Shown: piece by piece, positions 22,880-33,400 of the stretch | How positions within the stretch are numbered: the first letter of the stretch is position 1 | How the letters are laid out: the number at the start of each line of letters is the position of its first letter | Assembly (NCBI RefSeq): GCF_027595985.1 | Contig: NC_073302.1 | Span: 280,581,116 to 280,645,115 of the forward strand | Source: Sorex araneus | Taxonomy: Eukaryota; Chordata; Mammalia; Eulipotyphla; Soricidae | Direction: 5' to 3' | DNA: 64,000 nucleotides | Translations under genes and position numbers: made by a program | Notes under the pieces: generated by a model | The model's input: only the letters and a program-made list of their open reading frames with translations | Told to the model about the DNA's origin: nothing | Databases searched by the model: none

Positions 22880-24345
22880 CTTATTTAGCGATGTCCTTTT
22901 TGTATAGACACTGGAAGACATTTCATACTATACTTTGTAACATGGGAGTTAATTGACTCCAAAATAATATTTACTCCAGTGCTTTTATATTTACTTGACT
23001 TTAATGTCAGTTACCCTTAGTTCCTAGCACTCCAAGAGCAGGGTCCTGAAGAAGGGACTGGATGTACCCAGGGAAAACTGTAGCTACCCTGGCATCAAAA
23101 GGAGACAAGCTAAGCACCATAAATATAATAAATTAAGAGCACAATCATGGGACAAACTCTGTCATGACCCAAAAAGAAGTAATTGAATAAGAACTCTGCT
23201 GGGATTAGGAAAGACTAACTTAGCCTGAGAACTGTGGTCTGGAATATAAAGAGGATGTTCCCAGGAGGAGACAATATTTAAGCTTGATATTTCTCTTAAT
23301 GTTTTCTTGCAAAATGACTATAAATATTATGAGAAGTAAATTTACTATGATGATGTAAATGGGTTACTAGCTGAGGAAAGGAGAAAGCAATACACCCTGG
23401 ATGGAATCCCACCTTTGAGCAGATCTCCTAGTAATCTGTAGTAATCTCCTCAGATGAGATTATTTTCCTTTAGTTAATCTCCTGGGCTGGAGCCCTAGCA
23501 CAGCGGGTAAGGCGTTTGCCTTGCACTCGGCCAACCTGGGTTCGATTCCTTTGCCCTTCTTGGAGATCCTGGCAAGCTACCGAGAGTATCCCCCCCGCAT
23601 GGCAGAGTCTGTCAAGCTACCCCTGGGGTGTTCAATATGTCAAAAACAGAAACAAAAAGTCTCACATGGAGATGTTACTGGTGCCTGCTCAAGCAAATCA
23701 ATGAACTATGGTATGACAGTGACAGTGACATTTAATCCCCTGAAGAAGTTGGTTTACCTCTGTTTGTTGTTATGATAATGCTCAACCCCATCTAGGTATA
23801 TCCCCACCGTTCATGAATTCTATATAACTATACTGTAAGGGGAAAAAGGGGACCAGTAAGTCGAGAGTAGACATTAAAGACTAGAGGAAGAGAAAGGGGA
23901 CTTGGGGACTTTGAGGTCTTTGAGGATGAGAAAGTTGATGACTAGAAAGTCGACGAGTAGAAGGAGGATGTGAACTGAGATTTTGGAGACTTTGGGACTT
24001 TGGCGACAGAAGGAGGACTAGATGACAACGATGGCTGGAAGTAGAGGACTGTGAGACTACATTGAGATGGGGGAATGGATATAATGAAGGAGAGTATTTT
24101 GAGGCCTATGAGGAGACTGGGATGAAGGAACTTTGATGACTGGAACTACAATCAACACTAAGACTATGATTACGCCATTAGGAGGGAGATCAGACTACCT
24201 GTGGAGGAGAGAGAAAGAAACTGACTACCAACCAGCCTGGGGCTGGGGCCCAGTTTCTCTAATTTCCCAGTCCATCATCTGATGTCCTTCGAAGTGGACC
24301 GACCTGGAGAGGCAGACCCTAGCCACTAAATTTTCGCATCCACGA
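22880..24345 (+). mobile_element. Solo-LTR-like element, copy 2 (SOR-B inserted)
   Basis: Reverse complement of the block at 7445-8600: GACTCCAAAATAATATTTACTCC, GTTACCCTTAGTTCCTAGC, ACCCTGGCATC, TTACTAGCTGAGGAAAG, GATCTCCTAGTAATCTG. A SOR-B interrupts it at 23484-23731, and the element resumes to a TATATAA box at 23821-23827. A GA-rich transcribed-type region follows (to about 24240). No retroviral genes are seen. Both copies are followed, in the same relative orientation, by a decayed reverse SOR-A head, so that fragment may belong to the element. Confidence 0.5.
23484..23731 (+). mobile_element. SOR-B SINE, full length, inside LTR copy 2
   Basis: GGGCTGGAGCCCTAGCACAG head, GGTTCGATTCC, GGCAAGCTACCGAGAGTATC, TCACATGGAGATGTTACTGG, RTE-like end with GACAGTGACAGTGACA tail. 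The 10-bp duplication TTAATCTCCT / TTAATCCCCT lies at 23474-23483 and 23732-23741. LTR copy 1 shows the uninterrupted site. Confidence 0.95.
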
Positions 24346-24369
24346 GTGCCTACAGCATGTTATTTTTTT

Positions 24370-24470
24370 TTTGAAAACTCACACCCAGAGGGACATATGT
24401 GGCACCATGGATCAAACCTGGGTCAGCGGCATGTAGAGAAAGCATTGACCCTTTCTACTCTCTCTGACAT
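24370..24470 (-). mobile_element. SOR-A SINE remnant
   Basis: Reverse head and body: CATATGTGGCACCATGGATC, AAACCTGGGTCAGCGGCATG, GAAAGCATTGACCC. Confidence 0.55.
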
Positions 24471-24779
24471 CAAAACTATTAATTTTAATCAACAAAATCA
24501 TGTTTGGGAAAGGAAAATATTCTATTTGTGATTTGAAATTAATCTAATATCTTTACTAAGCAAGAAAATAAGTATTTTCTATATAATCATTTCTACTCAA
24601 GTTTATATAAAATTTCTTAAAAGAATAAAAACAATAATTGATCTACTTAATATTGAAAATAATTTTAACAACTTAGAAGGGAAAATAAACTATAAACAGA
24701 TCGATTTAATATATTCACACTGAATGTTAGAATATTAAAAAAACCTCTATCTAAACCAAATTAATACAAATTGAAGAGA

Positions 24780-25130
24780 TTTTAAAAATTATTTTATTTA
24801 GGGGCTGGAGTGATAGCACAGCGGGTAGGGCATTTGCCTTGCACGCAGCCGACCCGGGTTCAATTCCCAGCATCCCATATGGTCCCCCAGCACCGCCAGG
24901 AGTAATTCCTGAGTGCATGAGCCAGGAATGACCCCTGTGCATCGCTGGGTGTGACCCGAAAAGCAAAAAAAAAAAAAAAAAAAAAATTATTTTATTTACA
25001 CATGATACGGTTAAAATAGTGTTCAAGCGTATGTTATGTATAAAGCTACTATCCACCCCCATCACTGAGATGTCCATGACCCTCCCTTCTTTCTTAGTCA
25101 TCTGTGGTCTGACATTCCATCTCTCCCACC
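24780..25130 (-). mobile_element. L1 3' UTR remnant, split by a SOR-A
   Basis: TTTAAAAATTATTTTATTTA at the left continues after the SOR-A as ACACATGATACGG..., the reverse of an L1 poly-A and 3' UTR. The assignment rests on the poly-T start and later pyrimidine-rich phrases. Confidence 0.4.
24801..24981 (+). mobile_element. SOR-A SINE, young full-length copy
   Basis: Almost undiverged head and body (GCACGCAGCCGACCCGGGTT, CATCCCATATGGTCCCC, ATCGCTGGGTGTGACCC) with an uninterrupted A tail of 20 or more. A perfect 17-bp duplication AAAAATTATTTTATTTA lies at 24784-24800 and 24982-24998. The intact tail and duplication mark it as one of the most recent insertions here. Confidence 0.96.
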
Positions 25131-25139
25131 ATTAATTAC

Positions 25140-25262
25140 TTTATATTAATTTAAAATTTTTTTCAAGCACCATGATTTACAACACTTGTAATGGTAGAGT
25201 TCCTCTCTACAGTGTTTTAAGGATACATCCTCCATTAGTGCCCAGGTTCAAATAACTTATTT
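25140..25262 (-). mobile_element. L1 3' UTR remnant
   Basis: CACCATGATTTACAACACTTG, TAATGGTAGAGTTCC and CAGTGTTTTAAGGATA follow the reverse L1 3' end order. Confidence 0.5.
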
Positions 25263-25747
25263 TGTTACCTTTTTTTACTCAGAGGAAAAAAAATAAAGAA
25301 TGTTCTGTTTCTACTTCCTATGAAAGGTCTTTAAAATTACATTCACTAAAATGCTTAAGTAAATCAAAAACATTTAGAGGAGATAGTTGTCCTAATCCCC
25401 TCCTTCCGTATCTACCAGAACTCTACGCAGTAACATTGGACATAGCAGGAATACCCTATCTCTCTGTTCTCTAGATTTTTTGTAAGATTCTCTATGTTAT
25501 TAAAGGCTTTTATTATAATTGCTTTAGAAATTAAACTTTAGCTGAGAAAAAAGAAGAGATAGGCAAGGTAAATAAAAAGAAATACAAAACTATAACAAGT
25601 AACATAGACTTTTGGTTTGGCAATCTCAACTAATTTTATTTGCAAAAGAAACTTTAGTAATGAATTTACTCATTATATAATTCTCAAAACTAAGTGAAGA
25701 GTGGTTTCCACTTCAGTTAGGTATAAAGAAAAACAATATAATAATAA

Positions 25748-25945
25748 AATTGGCCAGAAAAGGGTCTGTACTGTTGTACAGTGAGAAAGGGACTTGCCTT
25801 ACACAATTGTGACCTGGATTTGATCCCCAGCATCCCAGATGGTTCTCCAAGCTTATCCAAAGGGATCACTGAATACAGAGCCAGCAGTAAGCACGTAGCA
25901 CTGCTAATAGTCCCACCCTCCAAAAAAAGAAAGAAAAGAAAGAAA
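25748..25945 (+). mobile_element. SOR-A SINE, diverged
   Basis: TTGTACAGTGAGAAAGGGACTTGCCTT..., GGATTTGATCCCCAGCATCC, GGGATCACTGAATACAGAGC, then GAAAGAAAAGAAAG. Confidence 0.75.
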
Positions 25946-27289
25946 ACTTTCTCCAAATTGATGTCATATTCCTATATTTATAATCATTTATTCATTTTTT
26001 GAACTCAAGGACATACTGTATGACATAGCATAAGCGTTTTTTAAAAGTTGTGTACTGGGTATTTTACACTGTAGATATACTGAACAAATAAATTAATAAA
26101 TAATATAAACTGACTATTAGTTAATTAGAAAAAATAAAATAAATTAATGAAATAAAATCTGCATGAAAATAATTAAAACTTAGGAAGATGATTTATAAAC
26201 CAAATGAAAAATGCTCAGTGAACTGTAATAGTATTACAACAATTTTTTTAAAATTTTATAATACATACTTCCAAATATTCAAAAATTATATTTGGGTAAA
26301 ACTATGCCTGGGGCTAGATAGAGAGTACCATACAGAAAAATAGAAAAACAGTTTTTTCTTCATTCATAAACATTTTTTACTCCCTTGGTTTAATTTTGAT
26401 TGTTTTCCCAATTAAAAACATTTAAAAATTTGTCTTCATCCTTTGATGAATTGGATAAACTATTCAATCTTGCTAGCTTCACCTAACATACAAGTGTGAA
26501 TAAACACATATGCACATGTAGAAACAAACATGCACATCATCCAAAACTTTAGTAAAACCAATTTGCAATGTCTGTGCAAACCTGATATTTTGTAAGTTTC
26601 TGACCATTTGACAAATGTTCTCTCTTAAATTCTAGCTGCTATCACATTCATCCTCAGTTCACTTAGACATTGAAGACTGACTACCCACGGAAAGAGATTC
26701 TCATCTTCAATGAGCCTCCAAACATTTTGTTTTGTTTTGTTTTTGGTCTTAGTAATAGTTATTCAAAGTCAGCAAATAACCATATAGTTAAGTTTCTAAG
26801 CACTTGCAAGTATTAACTTATACAATGAAACTGAATTTGACTGCTATTATTCACCTTGTAGGAATGAGCTAAAGGATTGAGGATTAAATTTGTCAAAAGT
26901 AACATCATCCCTCTATTTTATCTTGCATAAATGCAGCTTTTCTTAAATCAGTTTTATTTTATTTTTTTTTTTAAGTACAAGTGTGTGGGCTGTGATTCTG
27001 ACAAGACAAGCTTTAAAAAAATCTTATCAGGCACTGGTTGCTCTAGTGATCAACCATCTGTTTATACAAATGCAATTTTATTTCCTTTGGAAGATTTGAG
27101 TTAAAAAGGATTTGAAAATTCCCCAACTTTTTTTTCATCATCCTATTTGTTATAAAACTCTTAGTTTGAAACCAGAAGTCTTAATTACTATAAGATCTTT
27201 ATAATTTGTCTGATTTCAAAAAGATTATAAACTATAATTAATATTGGTAATCACTAATAAAATCATTTTGCTAAGAAGCAATGCTAATA
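25946..27289. other. AT-rich sequence, no gene seen
   Basis: No coding signal or repeat family that I can name. Confidence 0.45.
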
Positions 27290-27415
27290 GGGTCAAGGGA
27301 TGTGACTCATTGTTTGAGCACTTGACTGTGTGTAAGGTCCTGGGTTCAAAATCGTACCTGTTAGATCCTCTGAGGACAAAACTAAGAGTAGAATCAACAC
27401 AGCTAGTTGTGAGTA
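27290..27415 (+). mobile_element. Old tRNA-derived SINE
   Basis: GGATGTGACTCATTGTTTGAGC (A-box-like), CCTGGGTTCAAAATC (B-box-like), then a decayed body. It differs from the SOR head. Confidence 0.5.
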
Positions 27416-28370
27416 TCTAAGATTAAACAGCTAATGTAGAAAGATTAATTAAAAGTTAAATAAAAAATCATTTAAAAAGACATTATTTAAGTAAGCAAAA
27501 AAAAAAACACACCCCAATTTAGGAAACACACATGGAGTCAACTGGTAGACTAAAAATAAAGTGTCAATAATTCTTGCAGACAAACTAGATTTCAAACTAT
27601 GAAGGCGATAATATAATTGATAGACTTTCATATAAAGAATAAGGGTTCATTAATCAAGCAGTCTTAACACCTGTTAAGGGGTATGTGCCAAATTAAAGCC
27701 ATCAAAACATATGAAGCAACTGGTATCAGGGCAGAAGAAAGAAATCAAAAGTAACATTATAGTAGTAGTAGATTTTGGTGAACCACTCCATTCATTGTTT
27801 AGATAAACCAGATATAACATAAACAAAGAAACGCAAACTTAAATGAGGAGCTAGAATATTTGGGCCTAATAGTGTTCTCCACATGCCTAACACTGAAGAC
27901 ACATGGTCTAAATATTCATGGTCTCTGAATACACATGTATGTGACAGAATATATATGCTTTTTTTTCACAAAACAAGGAAATAGTTGTCTCAATAGAGGC
28001 TAGCCAGATTTAGAAAACTCCATGGTACCTATGTATTTATAACTGTAGTTACTCCACTGGAAATCAAATCATAACTTTGAGACATTTTTAGCAAGTAATG
28101 TCTGAAAAAGCAGTCCACGTTCTAGTATTGACAGACACACTGTTCTTCCTGAGGATCACTGAGACATGAGCAGATCAAAGTCTATAATATTGATTATACC
28201 AATTTTATTTTGTTCAGCGCCCCCAAAAAGAGAAATAAAGTAAAATATTTTCTGTCTCAGTGTAGTAGAATTAAATATTGTCAAATCAGAGGATTACTGC
28301 AGGAGACATTTTATGCATATGTGGAAATATTTAATTACTTTCATTATGAACTTATTTTTATTTTCATAAT
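27416..28370. other. AT-rich sequence, no gene seen
   Basis: Nothing recognisable. Confidence 0.45.
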
Positions 28371-28374
28371 CTTG

Positions 28375-28587
28375 ACCTGCATGCGGCCAACCCAGGTTTG
28401 ATTCATCTGTCCCTCTCAGAGAGCCCAGCAAGCTACCGAGAATATCCCACTCTCATGGCAGAGCCTGGCAAGCTACCCATGGCATATTTGATATGCCAAA
28501 AACGGTAACAACAAGTCTCACAATAGAGATGTTACTGGTACTTGTTTGAGCAAATTGTTGAACAATGGGATGAAAGCACTACAGTGC
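28375..28587 (+). mobile_element. SOR-B SINE, 5'-truncated
   Basis: It starts inside the head (CTGCATGCGGCCAACCCAGG), then runs through the complete body and the RTE-like end GTTACTGGTACTTGTTTGAG ... GGGATGA. Imperfect AATCTTGAC / AATCTCAAC at the edges may be the target duplication. Confidence 0.9.
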
Positions 28588-28803
28588 AATCTCAACTTCC
28601 AAATAAATATTATTTTTTTCCAATTTACCCACTGAATAGGTATCATTTGTGGTTCCTCATAAACCAGAGTGAAAAAAAATGGTATGATAATGAGTACTGT
28701 TATTACCCCCAAAAAAGTAAACATCAGGCACTTAACATTCTTAACTGAAATCAAGCATTTAATCAAAAAAGAATTTTATTAGAATTTAAAAAATAATATT
28801 TAA

Positions 28804-28985
28804 CTGTGGCATACTCGATATGCCAAAAATAATAACAATGACGGTCCTCATTCCCCTGACCCTGAAAGAGCCCCCAATACGCCATCGGGCTACACTAGCA
28901 TGTGACAGGGACGAATGGAGATGTTACTGGAGCCCGCTCAAGCAAATCAATGAACAACAGGGTGACAGCAATACAGTGATACATT
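28804..28985 (+). mobile_element. SOR-C SINE, 5'-truncated, with an extended RTE-derived tail
   Basis: It starts at GTGGCATACTCGATATGCC. After the SOR-C module (CATTCCCCTGACCCTGAAAG) comes GCCATCGGGCTACACTAGCA and TGTGACAGGGACGAATGGAG, which match the RTE 3' coding region for W-A-T-L-A-R-D-R-D-E-W. The usual RTE-like end follows. The RTE-derived part is thus about 40 bp longer than in SOR-B. Confidence 0.85.
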
Positions 28986-28989
28986 GAAC

Positions 28990-30015
28990 CTTTACAAAAG
29001 AGAAAAGAAAAATTACATATTATAAGTATTTTAATGGTATATGATTCTTAAAAATAAAGTCAAATAAATTTCAAATGACTACATAGTCATCTTTACTATG
29101 TTGTCCAATAAGAGTTACAGAATTAGGTGTCACAAAGCAATCCCAATTAATGATTTTCCCAGATCTATTAAATTTTGATAGTTGAAAATTTCTGATTTTC
29201 ATTGCAGCAGAATAGGTAAAACTATTCAATGTATGACCTCATGCTTTATCTACATATATTTTCAAAAGGCAATCGAACAATTATTTCAAAACTAGAAAGG
29301 ATTCAAGAGTATTGATTATTCCTTTCTAATAATTGAAGCCTTCAACTTTGAATTTCAGTGTTGGGCACTATGTCACAAGTATGTGAAAAATCCAAACATC
29401 ACTTTCAATTAACCTACACATACACCTATACTCCCATCAAGTTAATTAATGTCCATTAGGTAGAATTACTTTTCTTCAATTTCATTCTAGCATACAGGTG
29501 TTCGCAGCACTTAGTGGCAAGAGCTCTTTCAGTTATAAATATAGGATCAACCATTATTCCTATACCCAGAGGAATAGCCATTTAACACAGTCATTTTACG
29601 ACAATGTAAAAAGATGAAAAATGTTTAAACCATTTTCTTTTATAAATGGATCCTATCCTAGTTTTATTATAGCAGCACAATAGGTTTGATCTAGTAAATG
29701 AAACCATTTTTCATGTATAGACTTGCTAGGAACATTACAGCATTACATTTTCATGATGTAAAAATTCATCTAACTATGTGAAAGAGAATTTTTCTAAATT
29801 TTTAGGATAGTACATAAGAATTTTTTAACTTGACATTTCTTTTTATCTTATTTTATCGCTTCAACCTGTTTGAATTAATATTCAAAATTAAGATAAATCG
29901 GTTTTATAAATACTATAGCAGTTATTTTTACATATATTTACAATATAATCTCTTTATAACTTCTATTTATGCAACTGGAAATATAGAGAAAAATAATTTT
30001 ATAATTTTGCCTAGA
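28990..30015. other. AT-rich sequence, no gene seen
   Basis: No coding signal. Possible L1 traces near 29650-29700 are too weak to call. Confidence 0.4.
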
Positions 30016-30022
30016 TGTAACA

Positions 30023-30131
30023 TACTGTTACTTCTTTTGGCATATTGAATACGCCATGGGTAGCTTGCCAGGCTCTATCATGTGGGCGGGATTCTCTCAG
30101 TAGCTTGCTGGGCTCTCTGAGAGGGATAGAG
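30023..30131 (-). mobile_element. SOR-B SINE, internal fragment
   Basis: CTGTTACTTCTTTTGGCATA ... GGTAGCTTGCCAGGCTCTA ... GAGAGGGATAGAGG. Both tail and head are missing. Confidence 0.85.
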
Positions 30132-30318
30132 GCCTTTAGGGCAGCCTCTAATCACCCTTAAAGGTGCTCCCAGTCTACTGAATGCAAGCTTTTGGTCACC
30201 TGGCATGTTGTAACAATCTGCATGATGACAAACCTGTCTGCGTCTCTGGGCAGCACCTGGATGTCCACTCTTCGCTGGTGGGCACCACTGCCACCCCCCG
30301 TGATGATGAGGCAGTGAA
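30132..30318. other. Unassigned moderately GC-rich block next to the RTE copy
   Basis: It does not read as RTE in any frame that I could follow and matches nothing else here. It may be a separate truncated insertion or sequence captured 5' of the RTE. Confidence 0.3.
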
Positions 30319-30319
30319 C

Positions 30320-31703
30320 CATCAAAAGGTTGGTTCACTGGTTGGCTGATGCGGCAGAAGCCGGGGAAAGTATTCACAATGCTCGCCTGTCCTTCGCCAA
30401 CTACAAGACCAAGATGACTGCCCTCCGACGTCCTGATGGATCTATCACATCTTCTAAAAAGGCAGTGGAGAAGGTTATCCACGACTTCTACTCGAATGTC
30501 TTTGATAGCCACATCCACCTGCCAACATACCAAATTCCGCAGGATAGATATGTCATTCCCAGTGTTCTCCCTTCTGAAATCCAACGTGCCATTTTGTCGG
30601 AAAAGACGTATACAGCACCCACTCCAGACAAGGTCAGACCCAAACACCTGAAGAATCTGCCGCCAGTACTCATCAATACACTGGCTCAGTTTTTAACATG
30701 CTACCTGTCTGAATGCAAGGTTTTGTCTCAAAGTAAAACCAGCAAGACTGTTCTGTCATACAAGAAGGGAGACATCCATGACATCGGCAACTATTGCCTG
30801 ATCTGCCTGTTGTCCTTTATCTACAAGTTGTTCACTCAAGTCATCCTGAATAGAATAGGCAGAACACTAGACAAAGGACAATCGTGCAAGCAAGTCAGGT
30901 TCCAAAAAGGATTCAGCACCATCAATCCATATCCACACACACAGTGACCAAGCTCATTGAAGTTTCTCGAGAGTTCAAGATGCCGTTCTGTCTAATGTTC
31001 ATCAATTTAAAGAAGGCCTTCGATTCTGTTGAGACTGAAGCATTCATCGAAGCCCTGGCCAAACAGGGTGTTCAAACTCAGTATATAAAGATCCTCCACG
31101 AGCTGTATTATGGATTCACCACCAAGATCTCACCATTCTACAAGGAAGTGATCACTGACATAAAGAGAGGGGTTCAGCAGGGCGATACCATTTCACCGAA
31201 ACTTGTCAGTGCCACCCTCGAGAACATCATGCGAAGACTGGAATGGGAAGGAATGGGAGTGAACATAGAGTCGGCAATTATACCACCTCTGCTTCTCTGA
31301 TGACATTGTTCTTATAACGCCAAACATTAGCCAAGCAGCACAAATGCTGGCTGACTTCGACCACGAGTATGGAAAGGTCGAGCTGCAGCTGAATCTCACC
31401 AAAAAAAGATGTTCATGAATAATGAACTAATCCCTGGCGTTTCATTTGCTCTCAATGGAACAAACATCCTCGAATGCAGCAGTTATGTGTATGTGGGTCG
31501 AGAACTCCACATGATGAGCGACTTTGTGCCAGAACTGCACAGGGGGAGGGGAGCGGCATGGAAAGCCTTCAAGAACATCGAAGAAGTTAATAAGAGGATG
31601 AAGAACCTCCGATTCTCGGCACATATTTTTGACTCTACTATTCTTCCTGCACTAACATACACCTCAGAGACCTGGGCCCTAAGAAAACAGGATAAGGGCT
31701 AAC
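30320..31703 (+). pseudogene. RTE LINE reverse-transcriptase relic (both ends truncated)
   Basis: Four frame-shifted stretches read as one RTE-clade reverse transcriptase. They are: about 30330-30925 (IHDFYSNVFDSHIHLPTYQI, KPKHLKNLPPVLINT, YKKGDIHDIGNY); 30930-31265 (SREFKMPF, motif A LKKAFDSVETEA, motif B QQGDTISPKL); 31270-31405 (catalytic FSDD at 31293-31304, where the family usually has FADD, then IVLITPNISQA); and 31409-31702 (NGTNILECSSYVYVGREL, DSTILPALTYTSETWALRKQ). It stops there without the C-terminal GRPPTRW...W block, the 3' UTR or a tail. The endonuclease domain is absent. A live element would reverse-transcribe its RNA at nicked chromosomal DNA; this copy cannot. Frames closely resemble RTE proteins I recall from nematodes. 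Confidence 0.9.
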
Positions 31704-31704
31704 G

Positions 31705-32375
31705 GATTCCCAAATATCCCCACCAATCTGATCCCACGGAAGTTGTTGGCTAGGTCTTCTACCCACCCACTCTATTCCAGATTCCCTAAGAGTGAGTGAG
31801 CAGAATATAGACTATGTGTCTTTTGGGATCCAGGTCTGTTAAGACATTTCATGAGTAATTCTCCCCATCACCATTCAGCCATGTAAGCAACAATGCAATA
31901 ACTGTATTCCACTCACCTCCAATATTCTAACACCTGCTGGAAATGCAAAGGTAAGAGTCCCAGAAAACCCTCACCATTCCCTGTATTAAAACATGATACT
32001 GCATCATACCTGTGAGCCAGGCCCCAGGCACTTTCAGATCATTGCTCAGGTCTAGCTTAAGTACAGCATCAAGATGTCTCCACACAACAGCCCAGGGAGC
32101 AAAACCAGATGCCACCCAATTTCCACCATGGCCCAGTTCCAGTGTGTGATGAATTACCATACCATAGTCACGCAGATGGAGTCGTCCAACCATGGAGCAT
32201 GATCTATGAATTGCTCAACACCCGTCCGTCCCAGCACCAAACACCTGAAGACATAGAACCAGGAGTAATGAGAAGGGACTCAATTGTGTCAACATAAGTC
32301 AACAAAAGTCCAGAAGAATCCTGAACAACATTAGACCTTTGTTGAAGAATATTTTAGAACCATGATCACCATGTC
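31705..32375. other. Unassigned block downstream of the RTE relic
   Basis: About 650 bp of moderate GC content between an RTE fragment and an old L1. It has an 88-codon minus-strand frame (31927-32193) with no recognised motif. Possibly part of another interspersed repeat. Confidence 0.3.
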
Positions 32376-32379
32376 AGTG

Positions 32380-33400
32380 AAAGAAAAGGCAAAGATTGTA
32401 TGATTATAGCAATTGATTCAGGCCAGCAGGACTTTTGAGAAAATTCAGTATGCATTCTTGATAAAAAACAAACAAACCTGAAAGTAGGGATAAAAGGAAC
32501 ATACTTCAACATGGGAAGAGCCATCTATGAGAAACTCACAGTGAATATCATATTTATTAGATCAAAGACCTCGAGAATGCCAGAATCCATCAAATATATT
32601 GAAGAAAACATAAGCACGTCTCAAGACAATGTAACTTAATGTTATTTTTTTAATGATTTGACTATGGAGTAAAAGCCAACACAAATTAAATAAACAAATG
32701 GGACTAAGGCAAATTAGAGCACAGAAAATTAGATGGTAAAGTACTATAGAATCCATTTAAGTTTGATATGCAGAAACAACACAGAAAGCTCAACTAGCAG
32801 CACAAAATTCAGAAAATACTCAGTGAATTTAATAACCCCATTGTGAGATAAAACATTTTCATAAATTTTCTCTAACCTATTTATGTTTGATAATTCCACT
32901 TACCATTCTGTTACATTACATTACATTCTGTCACATTAATTACAAAGTACATATGCATATCCATGTTAATTTCAGGACTTACTATTGTAGTCAGGATAAA
33001 ACAATAATGGATGTTCAAAGATGGATTAAGGATCAAGAAGTTGTGGCATATATCTACACAATGAAATAATTTGTGAGTGTAAAAAAAGGTAAAATCATGC
33101 AGTCTGATGCAATATGAATGAAATTGGATAGCATCATATTAAAAGAAATATTGAGGGAAGGAAAATAGTACATAATATCACTCATAAGTGGAGTATGTAC
33201 TCAAAATAAGAAAATAGACTGTACTGAACAATGACAGGCTCTTGGCATTGAAATACAAAGCCAATTTCCAAACAGTGGAGGTAGGGGGTTGGAAAGAAAA
33301 CTGGTAGAGAATTTTGGGCACATAACCTTAAGCTCTAATTATATTGTAACTTCTTAAGTTATAATACATGACAATAGTTAAGATATTTCAAATAAAGTAT
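32380..33400 (+). mobile_element. Ancient L1, ORF2 pieces and 3' end
   Basis: About 32395-32560 translates like L1 ORF2 after decay (IAIDSGQ..F.KIQYAFLIK, GTYFNMGRAIYEK). 32660-32720 retains AAATAAACAAATGGGACTA. 32950-33200 retains the block GGATTAAGGATCAAGAAGTTG, TGGCATATATCTACACAATG, then ATCACTCATAAGTGGAGTA, typical of old mammalian L1 3' ends. Confidence 0.7.

Noticed and set aside
24801-24981. tRNA gene candidates from A-box/B-box motifs in SINE heads
   Set aside because: The heads lack proper acceptor stems, carry SINE bodies and occur in dozens of copies with target duplications.
30078-30647. 189-codon minus-strand frame
   Set aside because: It is the antisense shadow of the RTE coding sequence plus SINE sequence.
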